Numbered from the stretch's first letter, positions 25,555 to 34,611 are shown. The stretch is DNA of 64,000 nt from Dehalococcoidia bacterium (GCA_023228825.1 JALOAL010000008.1:81127-145126); one strand, 5' to 3'. Numbers and translations are program-made. Notes: a model not told the origin generated them from the sequence alone.

Positions 25555-26292
25555 GTGAGGTCGTCCGTGGCAACCGTTGACCTCGTCATTCCCTGTTACA
25601 ACGAGGAGCACGTGCTGGACGGCAGCGTCCGGCAGGTGCTGGCCTGGTGTGATGCGCATCCGGAGCACCAGTGGCGCATCGTGGTGGCCAACAACGCCTC
25701 CACGGACCGCACGCTGGAGGTGGCGCGCGCGTTGGAGGCGGAGTTCCCGGGGCGTGTGGCCGCCTTGCAGATCCCTGTGAAGGGGCGCGGGCTGGCGCTT
25801 CGGACGGCGTGGCTCACCTCCGACGCGGACGTGCTGGCGTACATGGACGTGGACCTGTCCACGGACCTGGCGCACATCACGGAGATCGTCGATCCGATCG
25901 CGCGGGGCGAGGTGGACCTGGCCTATGGGACGCGGCTGCACAAGGAGTCTCAGACCAACCGCTCGCTCAAGCGCGAGATCACCTCGCGCGGGTACGTCGC
26001 CATCTTGCGGCTGGCCGGGCTGAAGGTCACGGACGCGCAGTGCGGCTTCAAGGCGATCTCGCGCGAGGCGGCGCGGGCGCTGGTGCCGCTGGTGCAGGAC
26101 ACGCAATGGTTCTGGGACTCCGAGTTGCTGTGGGTGGCGCAGGCGAACGGCTACCGCATGCGGGAGGTGCCCGTGCGCTGGAACGAGGATCCGGACACCC
26201 GAGTGAAGATCATCAAGACCGCACGCGAGGATTTGCAGGGGATCTGGCGGCTGAAGCGCGGCGGAATCCCCCGGGTAGCGGGTAAAGTCTGA
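25555..26292 (+). CDS. Family 2 glycosyltransferase (dolichyl-phosphate glucosyltransferase-like)
   Basis: This 245-residue GT-A fold enzyme begins with DLVIPCYNEE and has NNASTDRT, the DVDLSTDL metal site and KVTDAQCGFKAISREA. That set is typical of enzymes that transfer sugar from UDP- or GDP-sugars to polyprenyl phosphate. There is no C-terminal membrane segment, so it may be peripheral. The start is GTG 25555 (25567 is possible), with GAGGTGA about 12 bases upstream. A TATGCT hexamer lies in the gap before it. The acceptor is unknown. Confidence 0.82.
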   Translation: MRSSVATVDLVIPCYNEEHVLDGSVRQVLAWCDAHPEHQWRIVVANNASTDRTLEVARALEAEFPGRVAALQIPVKGRGLALRTAWLTSDADVLAYMDVDLSTDLAHITEIVDPIARGEVDLAYGTRLHKESQTNRSLKREITSRGYVAILRLAGLKVTDAQCGFKAISREAARALVPLVQDTQWFWDSELLWVAQANGYRMREVPVRWNEDPDTRVKIIKTAREDLQGIWRLKRGGIPRVAGKV

Positions 26293-26352
26293 CTGCTCCA
26301 TCGTGTGAAGGGCGTATGAAGCAGGGATTGCAGGCCGGCGGTGCTGGCCGCC

Positions 26353-26407
26353 ATTCGTGATACGAATCACAGGGACGTTGACCGTAGTGAGAGCCCGTCG
26401 CTACAGT
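26353..26407 (+). promoter_or_regulatory. Promoter and upstream palindrome of the cytochrome b6 operon
   Basis: TTGACC (26378-26383), 18 bases and TACAGT (26402-26407) form a strong promoter, with a start near 26414. Upstream of the -35 lies a perfect palindrome, ATTCGTGATACGAAT (26353-26367; arms of 6, spacer of 3), centred near -54. That position suits an activator of redox or respiratory genes. The binding protein is unknown. Confidence 0.6.
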
Positions 26408-26489
26408 CGCGGCGGCCCCGCAGTGTGACCTGCGGGCGCTCCTCGCGGCTGTCCCAGGGACGCCGCGACACTGCTGTGGAGGTTGCCCC

Positions 26490-26591
26490 ATGCTTGGTGA
26501 AGGCGAAGGCATTGAACTGATCGGCGTCTTTGTCACCTTCATGGTTGGGCTCGGCGCCATGGTGCTGCTGGGCAAATGGTGGGAAGCGTAG
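26490..26591 (+). CDS. 33-aa single-span membrane peptide heading the cytochrome b6 operon
   Basis: The short frame has GGAGG (26478-26482) seven bases before its ATG. After an acidic N-terminus (LGEGEGIEL) comes one hydrophobic helix (IGVFVTFMVGLGAMVLLG) ending in KWWEA, a size and shape like PetG, PetN or PetL of cytochrome b6f. It is the first gene after the operon promoter, 111 bases before the cytochrome b6 gene. I infer a small stabilising subunit of the complex. No homology to a named subunit is certain. Confidence 0.6.
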   Translation: MLGEGEGIELIGVFVTFMVGLGAMVLLGKWWEA

Positions 26592-26702
26592 TCTTCAGAA
26601 CTGGACGCCGGCCCGCGGGCGTGACGGTCGAGTGACCGACTGCGGGTAGTAGCCAAAACGCCTGGGCGCCTCCGCGCCGGGCGAGACTGACAGGAGCAGC
26701 GG

Positions 26703-27458
<756 letters not shown>

Positions 27459-27482
27459 GTCGTAGGAAGGAAGGGAGTCACC

Positions 27483-28388
27483 ATGGCTGCTACGCCACAG
27501 GCCCAGGCTCAACCGTCTTCCGCGGCCGTCCGCGGGCGACAGCGCCGCGCACGCGAGGAAGAACTGCTGGTCTGGCCGGACCTCGTCTTCATCGAGTTCA
27601 TCTCGGCCGTGCTGTTCACCATCCTCATCGTCATTCTGGCGGTGATGGTGGACTCCGTGCTGCTGGACCGCGCCAACGCGGCCATCACGCCGAACCCGTC
27701 CAAGGCGCCGTGGTACTTCCTGAACCTGCAGGAACTACTGCTGCACATGCACCCGGCGCTGGCCGGCGTGGTGGTGCCCACCGTGGCCCTGATCGCCCTG
27801 GGCGCCATCCCCTACTTCGACACCAGCAACGAGGGCCAGGGGGAGTGGCTGTCCACTCCGAACGCCTGGCTGCTCACCAAGATCGGCGCCGGCGTGGGCG
27901 CGGTGGGCACCATGTTGCTCATCTTCTTCGACGCCTCCAAGCACGTTCAGATCTACGAGTGGATCGCGAACGGCGAGTTGAATGCGAACCCCGACAGTCC
28001 CGGCTTTGTGGCCTGGCCCTCCTGGCTGTCAGGCATTGAGAACATGGCCGCCATCCGCGACAACATCGCGTGGCCCGAATGGATGTTCAACGTCCCGCTG
28101 GGCGACGTGTTGCGGACGGACCTGCTGGGGTTCCCGCGCGTGGAGTTGGACTGGAACATCCCGGCGTTCCTGGTGGAGCAGTTCATCCCGGTCAACACGA
28201 TGATCGGCCTGCCGTTGCTCCTGTCCTTCGTCGCCCATCGGGCGGGGTGGGCTAAGACCAAGCGGGATCACATGGTCCTGCAGTTCTCCGGATTCATCGC
28301 GGTCTACATCACGCTGACGATCGTGGGCACCTTCTTCCGTGGCGAGGGCCTGGTGCTGATTCCATACACGATCTTCGCGCACGAGTAA
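27483..28388 (+). CDS. Subunit IV-type (C-terminal cytochrome b) subunit
   Basis: This protein of 301 residues supplies the remaining helices of cytochrome b. After a basic N-terminus there are three or more hydrophobic segments. NPSKAPWYFLNLQELL replaces the usual PEWY quinol-site motif by APWY. It is much longer than plant subunit IV (about 160 residues) because of an ~80-residue soluble insertion around residues 150-240. The changed Qo-site residue and the insertion are worth noting. It starts 24 bases after the b6 gene with AAGGAAGGGAG upstream. Confidence 0.85.
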   Translation: MAATPQAQAQPSSAAVRGRQRRAREEELLVWPDLVFIEFISAVLFTILIVILAVMVDSVLLDRANAAITPNPSKAPWYFLNLQELLLHMHPALAGVVVPTVALIALGAIPYFDTSNEGQGEWLSTPNAWLLTKIGAGVGAVGTMLLIFFDASKHVQIYEWIANGELNANPDSPGFVAWPSWLSGIENMAAIRDNIAWPEWMFNVPLGDVLRTDLLGFPRVELDWNIPAFLVEQFIPVNTMIGLPLLLSFVAHRAGWAKTKRDHMVLQFSGFIAVYITLTIVGTFFRGEGLVLIPYTIFAHE

Positions 28389-28411
28389 GACGGCCCGCTC
28401 GGAGGAACCCT

Positions 28412-29062
28412 GTGGCGAACGAACCAATTCAGCAGTCCCAGTCAGACGCCTGGAAGGCGGCGCTGGCGTCTCGCCGGACGCAGGTGGCGGACTCGGAGTC
28501 CGTGCCTGCCGCGCTGGTGACGCCGTTGGACCAGGATGTCTCGCGGCGGAGTTTCATCCGCGCGTCCTTCTGGGCCGGCCTGGGGGTCAGCCTGCTGGGC
28601 AGTGTGGGACTGTTGGTGGACTACCTGTACCCGCGCAACGTGCGCGGCTTCGGCGGCCCCGTGCCGGCCGGCACGCTGGCGGACTACCCCGTGGGCGCCG
28701 AGCCGGTGGCGAACTCAGAGGGCCAGTTCTGGATGGTGAACCTGGACCCCACAGACACCTCGGACGCCGGTTCCGGGGGCGGATCCGGGCTGCTGGCGCT
28801 GTGGCGCAAGTGCCCGCACCTGGGCTGCACGGTGCCGTGGAAGCACAACGCGACGGTGCCGGGCTTCGACTCCGGCTCGTGGTTCCAGTGCCCGTGCCAC
28901 GGCTCCAGTTACACCGTGGCCGGCGTCCGGGTCTACGGCCCGGCGGCGCGCTCCATGGACACCATGGCCATTGAGATTGACGATGCGGGCAACATCACGG
29001 TGCAGACCGGGCAGATCCTGCCCGGCGGCCCGGACAACCCCTCGCGCGCAACGCCAGTCTAG
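28412..29062 (+). CDS. Rieske [2Fe-2S] protein
   Basis: The Rieske subunit passes the first quinol electron to cytochrome c. The cluster motifs are CPHLGC and CPCHGS. The N-terminal segment has a twin-arginine motif (SRRSFIRASF) before a hydrophobic helix, as expected for Tat-dependent insertion of a folded cluster protein. A glycine-rich insertion (SGGGSG) precedes the first motif. The length is 216 residues. It lies between subunit IV and the diheme cytochrome c in one operon. Confidence 0.93.
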   Translation: MANEPIQQSQSDAWKAALASRRTQVADSESVPAALVTPLDQDVSRRSFIRASFWAGLGVSLLGSVGLLVDYLYPRNVRGFGGPVPAGTLADYPVGAEPVANSEGQFWMVNLDPTDTSDAGSGGGSGLLALWRKCPHLGCTVPWKHNATVPGFDSGSWFQCPCHGSSYTVAGVRVYGPAARSMDTMAIEIDDAGNITVQTGQILPGGPDNPSRATPV

Positions 29063-29175
29063 GACGGGCTTGCAGACTGCGAGGACGGCGAGGCCGCTCC
29101 GCCTCCCCGGAACGTTCCAGGAGATGGACGCGGTGAACCAACCCACCGCCATGTGGCGCGGAGAGTGATGGACGT

Positions 29176-30087
29176 ATGAACACCAGCAAGCAGGTCAACG
29201 CGATGATCGGGCTCCTGTTCCTCGCGTTCCTCGCGTTCGGCGCGTACATCATCAACGAGCCCAACCGCCAGGCCACGGCGGAGGAGGCGCAGAGCGAGAT
29301 GATCGCGCGGCGCGGCGCGGACCTCTTCGTCAACAACTGCCGCTCCTGTCACGGCCTGGTGGGCGAGGGCGGCATTGCCCCCGCCCTGGACAGCGCCGCC
29401 TTCCTCATCCTGGGCGAGGACAACCCGTACGGCGTGGACGCCACTGCGGAGGGCGAGGCCCGCACGGTCCGCGAGTTCCTCTTCAACACCATCGCCTGCG
29501 GCCGCACGAACACGGTCATGCCCCTCTGGTCGGAGCGTTACGGCGGCTCCATGTCGGAGACGCAGGTCAACTACATCGTGGACATGATCACCTCGGAGCG
29601 CTGGGACCTGGTGGAGGAGATCGGTGTCGAGCACGACATTGAGACGAGCACCGATCCTGCTACGGTAGTATTGACGCCAGAAGACGCTGGCTCGCTGTCA
29701 GCCACCACGGCGAACTGCGGGCAGTACACGGGCGCCGTGCGCCAGGGCATCGTGAGCCGGGATCCGTTCGCGGATCCGGGCGAGCCGGGCGCCACACAGG
29801 AGCCGGGCGAGGAGCCGTCTGACCAGCCGGAAGCCCAGACCATGGTCCAGGGCGCGCTGGTAGGCGAGTTCTACGCCAACAACTGCGCTTCCTGCCACGG
29901 CGGTCAGCGCCAGGGTGCGGTGGGCCCGGCCCTGACGCCGCAGGCCCTGACCGAGCCGGACGACTTCTACGCAGACACCATTGCCAACGGGCGCGGCACC
30001 ATCATGCCGGCCTGGTCGCAGTTGGCGGGTCTGACCGACGAGGAAGTCGACCACCTCGTCCAGTTCATCAAGCACGTCGAGCCGTAG
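29176..30087 (+). CDS. Membrane-anchored diheme cytochrome c
   Basis: One N-terminal membrane helix anchors two class I-like cytochrome c domains. The first has CRSCH (from about residue 54) and the second CASCH (from about residue 239). They are joined by an acidic linker rich in Pro and Glu (EPGEEPSDQPEAQ). MPLW and MPAW provide probable methionine ligands. It would accept electrons from the Rieske protein and pass them to a terminal oxidase. Gene order b6-IV-Rieske-diheme c resembles quinol oxidoreductase operons of some Chloroflexota and Actinobacteria. The 113-base gap before it has no convincing gene. Confidence 0.9.
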   Translation: MNTSKQVNAMIGLLFLAFLAFGAYIINEPNRQATAEEAQSEMIARRGADLFVNNCRSCHGLVGEGGIAPALDSAAFLILGEDNPYGVDATAEGEARTVREFLFNTIACGRTNTVMPLWSERYGGSMSETQVNYIVDMITSERWDLVEEIGVEHDIETSTDPATVVLTPEDAGSLSATTANCGQYTGAVRQGIVSRDPFADPGEPGATQEPGEEPSDQPEAQTMVQGALVGEFYANNCASCHGGQRQGAVGPALTPQALTEPDDFYADTIANGRGTIMPAWSQLAGLTDEEVDHLVQFIKHVEP

Positions 30088-30110
30088 GCGTTCGGGCTCG
30101 ACCAGCCGGA

Positions 30111-30129
30111 TCGGGGCCAGCGGCCCCGA
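30111..30129 (+). other. Hairpin between cytochrome c and the microprotein genes
   Basis: TCGGGGCC (30111-30118) pairs perfectly with GGCCCCGA (30122-30129) around a three-base loop. It ends two bases before the GGAGGGG ribosome-binding site of the next gene. Without a U tract it is more likely an mRNA-processing or stability element than a terminator. Confidence 0.5.
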
Positions 30130-30142
30130 CGGAGGGGAAAAC

Positions 30143-30262
30143 ATGGCAGCAGTGACCGGCAAACGGTACCGGTGCACGAAGTGCGGTTCAGAGTTCATCG
30201 TCACCAAGGGTGCGGAGGACGCGGAACTGCGCTGCGACGACCAGCCGCTCGAGCAGTTGTAG
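30143..30262 (+). CDS. Desulforedoxin-like microprotein (39 aa)
   Basis: The 39-residue product resembles the desulforedoxin domain: RYRCTKCGSEFIV carries CxxCG, followed by TKGAEDAELRCDDQPL where desulforedoxins have a CC pair. One of the four metal cysteines is therefore replaced by Asp. The ribosome-binding site GGAGGGG is strong. It may bind iron or zinc or be a small regulator of the respiratory complex encoded upstream. It is paralogous to the next gene. Confidence 0.65.
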   Translation: MAAVTGKRYRCTKCGSEFIVTKGAEDAELRCDDQPLEQL

Positions 30263-30274
30263 GACGAGGTAGAG

Positions 30275-30418
30275 ATGGCCGTTGCACTCGGCAAGCGCTA
30301 CAAGGACGAGACGACGGGCGTTGAGGTGCTCTGCATCAAGCCCGGCGACTGCAACCTGAACGTCAATGGACGCGGCATGGAAGAACTCCAGCCGAAGGTG
30401 CTGCCGTCCGCTGACTAG
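30275..30418 (+). CDS. Second microprotein (47 aa), paralogue that has lost the CxxC
   Basis: The 47-residue product shares the GKRY start, the TGVEVL segment and the LNVNGRGMEELQP ending with the preceding microprotein and desulforedoxin. The CxxC has become DETT. Two cysteines remain at other positions (VLCIKPGDCNL). ACGAGGTAGAG precedes the ATG, 12 bases after the first gene. A perfect hairpin follows. The pair looks like a duplicated, diverged small-protein family of unknown role. Confidence 0.6.
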   Translation: MAVALGKRYKDETTGVEVLCIKPGDCNLNVNGRGMEELQPKVLPSAD

Positions 30419-30436
30419 TACATCTGCGGGACTGAC

Positions 30437-30462
30437 GCGGCGCGACCCAGCGGTCGCGCCGC
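30437..30462 (+). terminator. Hairpin terminator of the cytochrome operon
   Basis: GCGGCGCGACC (30437-30447) and GGTCGCGCCGC (30452-30462) form a perfect 11-bp stem with a four-base loop, 18 bases after the last stop codon. Only a short TGCGTTCC follows, so the U tract is weak. Its position at the operon end supports termination. Confidence 0.65.
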
Positions 30463-30485
30463 TGCGTTCCTGCCAGGACCGAAGC

Positions 30486-30579
30486 ATCGTTGCACGCCGT
30501 CTGCGGGCAGTCCCTGTACCAGCGCCGCCGGGATGAGCAGCGCCGGTTCGTTGACCGGGCAGGCGAGGCGTGCAACGAT
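30486..30579 (+). repeat. 13-bp perfect inverted repeat enclosing 68 bases
   Basis: ATCGTTGCACGCC (30486-30498) is the exact reverse complement of 30567-30579. The interior has a smaller CCGGT/ACCGG hairpin (30543-30558) and repeated GCGCCG tracts. This is the 230-base gap between the cytochrome terminator and rpsU; no gene fits in it. It could be a structured RNA leader for rpsU or an independent small RNA. Confidence 0.6.
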
Positions 30580-30695
30580 CGCGGATGCGCCCGCGCTGCG
30601 GGTGTGCATGTCTTCATCAGGATTCAATACCGGCGCGCCCCAGGCACTCGCGATTGACGAGGCTGGCGCAGGCGCTCCGGCGGGGGTGGTAACGC

Positions 30696-30905
30696 GTGAC
30701 TGAAGTCTACGTCGGTGACTCGGAATCGTTGGAGGCCGCGCTGCGGCGCTTCAACAAGCGCGTGCAGGCAGACGGCATCCTGACGGACGCCCGCCGGCAC
30801 GAGTTCTATGAGAAGCCGTCCGAGCGCCGCAAGAAGAAGGAAGCCGCGCGCCGCCGCAAGTTGCGCAAGGCCATTGCCCGCGCGAAGACGCGGGAGCGCG
30901 CGTAG
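30696..30905 (+). CDS. rpsU: 30S ribosomal protein bS21
   Basis: This basic 69-residue protein matches bS21: LEAALRRFNKRVQADGIL at the N-terminus, RRHEFYEKPSERRKKK in the middle and an Arg/Lys/Ala-rich tail. It binds the small subunit near the anti-Shine-Dalgarno sequence. The start is GTG. rpsU followed by yqeY is a common order in Gram-positive bacteria. Actinobacteria usually lack bS21, which helps to place this genome. Confidence 0.94.
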   Translation: MTEVYVGDSESLEAALRRFNKRVQADGILTDARRHEFYEKPSERRKKKEAARRRKLRKAIARAKTRERA

Positions 30906-31039
30906 CACTCCCCGGTCCTTCCACACGGGAAGGGCCACACCGGAAGGGCTGCTGACACGCTGGCCCCCGCACCGGCCCACGTGGCAGGCGCCGGGCGCCG
31001 CGTTGATCGAGTAGGGTTGCCGGGGGCGAAGGAGCCAGC

Positions 31040-31489
31040 GTGGCGACCATCTCGGACACCATTCGCGAGCAGATGACCGCAGCCTGGAAGGGCGGCGATA
31101 CCGTGCGCCGTGACGCGCTGCGGTTGATGCTGGCCGCCTTCAAGAACGCCGAGATCGAACTCGGCCACCCGCTGGAGGACGACGAGGCGATCCGCGTCCT
31201 GCAGAAGGAGGCGAAGCAACGCCGCGACTCCATCACCGAGTACGAGAAGGCCAACCGCGCGGACCTTGCTGAGAAGGAGCGCGTGGAACTGGTGGTGATC
31301 GAGGAGTTCCTGCCGCAGCAGTTGAGCGACGAAGACCTGCAGGCGCTGGCGCGGGAGGTGATCGCGGAGGTGGGCGCGTCCGGCCCCGGCGACGTGGGCA
31401 AGGTGATGCGTCCGCTGCTGGCCCGCGTCTCTGGCCGCGCGGACGGCGGCCGCGTGAACAAGGTCGCGCGCGAGATGCTGGGGGGCTAG
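31040..31489 (+). CDS. yqeY: GatB/YqeY domain protein
   Basis: YqeY resembles the C-terminal tRNA-binding domain of the amidotransferase subunit GatB. The 149-residue protein has the family pattern: DALRLMLAAFKNAEIE, KQRRDSITEYEKANR, EEFLPQQLSDEDL and the C-terminal GKVMRPLLARVSGRADGG. Its exact function is unknown, but it commonly follows rpsU. The start is GTG with GGAGCC upstream. Confidence 0.92.
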   Translation: MATISDTIREQMTAAWKGGDTVRRDALRLMLAAFKNAEIELGHPLEDDEAIRVLQKEAKQRRDSITEYEKANRADLAEKERVELVVIEEFLPQQLSDEDLQALAREVIAEVGASGPGDVGKVMRPLLARVSGRADGGRVNKVAREMLGG

Positions 31490-31511
31490 CGCCCGCGGGC
31501 GCAGGCGACCC

Positions 31512-33779
31512 ATGGTCAGCCGCTCCACGCAGAGCACGATCCGGGAGGCGGCGCTCAAGGCGCCCAACGGCTCGGTCGCGCTCGCCCTCGGCGCGCTGAC
31601 CGCCCTCGCGCTCTTCGCCGTCCTCTTCCCCTGGTTCCCGGGCGGGCAGCGCCTGGAGGTGGGCGTCCGCACGGATGTGGGCGTGGTGGCCCCGCGCGCC
31701 GCCTCCTACGAGTCCGCCGTCCTCACCGAGCAACGCCGCGAGGCAGCCGCCGAGGCGATCGCCGACGTGCTGGTGCTGAACCCGGAGATCCGCGACCGGC
31801 AACTGGCGGAACTGGACCGCGTGCTGGGCGCGATCGACATGCAGCGCCGCGACCAGACGCGCGCCGAGTCCGCACGCGAGACGGCCATCCAGGAGATCGC
31901 CGGGGTGGACCTCTCCCAGCGGGCCGCTGCGACCTTCGTCAGCGGCTCGGACGTGCGCTGGGCCACCATGCAGTCGGAAGCGCGGGACGCGCTGTCACGC
32001 ACGCTGACCGGGGCGATCGGGCCGGAGGACGTGGAGGGGGCGCGCAGCCGCGCGGGCTCGTTCCTCTCCCCGCTGCTCACTGCCGACGAGACCATGGCGA
32101 TGACGGAACTCCTGGACCCCCTGGTGGTGCCCACGCTCGCGATCTCCGAGGAGCGCACGGAGGCCCTGCGCCGGGAGGCCGCCGCGAACACGCCGCCGGT
32201 GAGCGTCACGTTCCAGGAAGGCCAGGTCATCGTGCCGCCGGGCGGCGTGATCGACGAGGCGGCGTACGAGGCGATCACCACGCTGGACATCCGCACGGGT
32301 GCGGTGACGCTGCCCGCGGTGCTGGCGGCCGCCATCGGCTCGGTGCTGGGGGGCGCGGCGTTTGGCGCGCACCTGTGGGTGACCAAGCCGCGCTCGCTGC
32401 GCGGGGTGCGCCGGCTCCTGCTCTTCGGCCTGACGCTGATCGTCCCCGTGACCGTGGCCAAGTTCGCCTTCCCGCTGATCCTGCCGGACGCGGACAACCT
32501 CTACCTGGCGTTGGCGCTACCGCTGGCGGCGGGGGCGGTGGTGGCGGCCGTGCTGTTGGACATCTCCAGCGGCGTCATGGTGGCGCTGGTGATGGCGGGG
32601 GTGGTGGGCGTGCTCTCGGTGGCGGTGCCGCAGAGCGGCGGCCCGGGGGCGGAACTGGACGCGCTGCGCATCGTCCTGGCCACCGTCGCCTCGTCGCTGG
32701 CGGGCCTGTTCGTGGCTGCGCGGGCCGAGCGCCTGCAGGGCTACCTGGGGGCGGGCCTGGCGGTGGCTGTGGCCTCCGGGCTGGTGGCGGTGATGGTGCT
32801 GCTGCTGGACGACGAGCGCACGCTGACCGAGGTGGCCTGGATTGCCGGGACGGCCTCGGTGGGCGGGCTGCTGACGGCGATCGTGGCGGTGGGGGCGTTC
32901 ATCCTGCTCAGCCGGCCGTTCGGCATCATCACCCGCGTGGAGTTGATGGAACTGGTGCAGTTGAACCACCCGCTGCTGCGCCGCCTGCAGGACGAGGCGC
33001 CCGGCACGTTCCAGCACTCGATGCTCGTGGGCTCGCTCGCGGACCGCGCGGCCGACCGGATCGGCGCGGACTCGCTGCTGGTGCGCGTGGGCGCGTACTA
33101 CCACGACATCGGCAAGTTGCACTCGCCGGGGTTCTTCGTGGAGAACTTCGGCGACGGCGCCAACCCGCACGACAACCTTGACCCGCTCCAGTCCTCGCGG
33201 GTGATCATGCGGCACGTCTCGGCAGGCGTGGACCTGGGGCGCAAGCACAACCTGCCGGAGGCGGTGATCGCCTTCATCCCGCAGCACCACGGCAACCGCC
33301 TGGTGGCGTACTTCTACCGCGAGGCCGCCAAGGTCAAGCCAGACGTGGATCCCACGCTCTTCCAGTACCCCGGCCCCAAGCCCCAGACGCGCGAAGCGGC
33401 CCTGGTCATGCTGGCCGACTCGTGCGAGGCCAGCGTGCGCGCGGCCACGGACCGCAGCGCGGAGCGCATCCGCTCCGTGGTGGAGGGCATCATCGCGGAA
33501 CGCGTGGAGGAGGGGCAGTTCGACGAGTGCGACATCTCCCTGCGCGACCTGCGCGTGGTGGCGGACTCCTTTGTCCAGGCGCTCTCCGCCGTCTACCACC
33601 CCCGCGTGGAGTACCCGCAGCCCACGCGGCGCGAACTCGAAGCCCGCGGACACGCGGCGCCCCTGGAGGAGCCGCCGAGACGTCGGGAGATCGGCGCCCC
33701 CGCCCGCGCCGTGGTGGTGGAGAGCGACGAGGAGTTCGAGGACGGCGACGAACCCGTGCTCTCCGAGGACGACTCGTAG
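31512..33779 (+). CDS. PgpH/YqfF-type membrane HD phosphodiesterase (7TMR-HDED)
   Basis: This 755-residue protein has one N-terminal helix, an extracellular 7TMR-HDED sensor domain (about residues 40-255), a bundle of about seven hydrophobic segments and a cytoplasmic HD domain. HD motif residues are seen in YYHDIGKL (H531/D532) and IPQHHGN. PgpH proteins hydrolyse the second messenger cyclic di-AMP. The last ~60 residues are acidic and variable. It follows yqeY by 22 bases, as in Firmicutes, although phoH and ybeY are not here. No c-di-AMP synthase is in the window. Confidence 0.9.
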   Translation: MVSRSTQSTIREAALKAPNGSVALALGALTALALFAVLFPWFPGGQRLEVGVRTDVGVVAPRAASYESAVLTEQRREAAAEAIADVLVLNPEIRDRQLAELDRVLGAIDMQRRDQTRAESARETAIQEIAGVDLSQRAAATFVSGSDVRWATMQSEARDALSRTLTGAIGPEDVEGARSRAGSFLSPLLTADETMAMTELLDPLVVPTLAISEERTEALRREAAANTPPVSVTFQEGQVIVPPGGVIDEAAYEAITTLDIRTGAVTLPAVLAAAIGSVLGGAAFGAHLWVTKPRSLRGVRRLLLFGLTLIVPVTVAKFAFPLILPDADNLYLALALPLAAGAVVAAVLLDISSGVMVALVMAGVVGVLSVAVPQSGGPGAELDALRIVLATVASSLAGLFVAARAERLQGYLGAGLAVAVASGLVAVMVLLLDDERTLTEVAWIAGTASVGGLLTAIVAVGAFILLSRPFGIITRVELMELVQLNHPLLRRLQDEAPGTFQHSMLVGSLADRAADRIGADSLLVRVGAYYHDIGKLHSPGFFVENFGDGANPHDNLDPLQSSRVIMRHVSAGVDLGRKHNLPEAVIAFIPQHHGNRLVAYFYREAAKVKPDVDPTLFQYPGPKPQTREAALVMLADSCEASVRAATDRSAERIRSVVEGIIAERVEEGQFDECDISLRDLRVVADSFVQALSAVYHPRVEYPQPTRRELEARGHAAPLEEPPRRREIGAPARAVVVESDEEFEDGDEPVLSEDDS

Positions 33780-33843
33780 CGCTCGAGCCCGGCGGAGGCC
33801 CGGTGCGCCCGCGGCGGAGTGAGGGCGTACCGGGCGGCCTCGG

Positions 33844-33849
33844 TATACT
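33844..33849 (+). promoter_or_regulatory. -10 element TATACT upstream of purQ
   Basis: TATACT matches the -10 consensus at five of six positions and lies 63 bases before the purQ start; no clear -35 is present. The leader contains a repeated GCGAACAGCAC and ends in AGGAGCAG. The same hexamer precedes the gene at 59599. Confidence 0.5.
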
Positions 33850-33912
33850 GGGGGCGCCCCAGCGAACAGCACGGCGAACAGCACAGGCCCTCGAAGAGCA
33901 CAGGAGCAGCAG

Positions 33913-34611
33913 ATGCGCGCCACGGTGGTCGTCTTTCCGGGCACGTGGAGCGACAACGACTCCGTGTGGGCGCTGGCCCAGTGCGGCATCGAGGCGCGGA
34001 AGGTCTGGCACCGGGACGAGGTCTCGTTCGCACCGGACGAACTCGTGGTGTTGCCCGGCGGCTACTCCTACGGCGACTACCTGCGCACGGGGGCGATTGC
34101 ACGTTTCAGCCCGATCATGGAGCCCGTGGCCCGGCACGCCGAGGCCGGCGGGCTGGTCATCGGCATCTGCAATGGCTTCCAGATCCTCTGCGAGTCCGGC
34201 CTGCTGCCGGGTGTCCTCATGCGCAACGGCTCGCTCCAGTTCCGTTGCCAGGACGCCTACCTGGCGCCCGTCAGCCAGGCCTCGCCGTTCACGGCGCACC
34301 TCGACACGTCCCGGGCGTACATGATCCCGGTCTCGCACGGCGACGGCCGCTACGTGGCGGACGAGAGCACGATCGCGATGCTGGAGGACACGGGCCGCGT
34401 GGCCTTCCGCTACGCGGAGCCGGACGGCCGCGTGACGCCGGACGCGAACCCCAACGGGTCGGTCAACAACATTGCCGGCATCCTGAACGAGCGTGGCAAC
34501 GTCCTCGGCATGATGCCCCACCCGGAGCGCGCCTGTGAGCCGCTGCTGGGCGGCGAGGACGGCAACGCGATCTGGCGCTCCGTCCTGGAGTCTGTCGGCG
34601 CGAAGGTCTGA
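33913..34611 (+). CDS. purQ: Phosphoribosylformylglycinamidine synthase, glutaminase subunit
   Basis: PurQ supplies ammonia to PurL for FGAM synthesis. The class I amidotransferase site is GICNGFQIL (cysteine) with the HPE histidine in MMPHPERA. VVLPGGYSYGDYLRTGAIA is a strong PurQ signature. The length is 232 residues. The usual partner PurS, needed by the small PurL form, is not found before or after it; the place between purQ and purL is taken by a HicBA relic. Confidence 0.94.
   Translation: MRATVVVFPGTWSDNDSVWALAQCGIEARKVWHRDEVSFAPDELVVLPGGYSYGDYLRTGAIARFSPIMEPVARHAEAGGLVIGICNGFQILCESGLLPGVLMRNGSLQFRCQDAYLAPVSQASPFTAHLDTSRAYMIPVSHGDGRYVADESTIAMLEDTGRVAFRYAEPDGRVTPDANPNGSVNNIAGILNERGNVLGMMPHPERACEPLLGGEDGNAIWRSVLESVGAKV

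Noticed and set aside
26293..26352. Terminator after the glycosyltransferase gene
   Set aside because: A small GGCGG/CCGCC hairpin exists but is short and lacks a U tract.
29063..29175. Short frame (14 codons) between the Rieske and cytochrome c genes
   Set aside because: It is too short, without a good ribosome-binding site or any recognisable feature.
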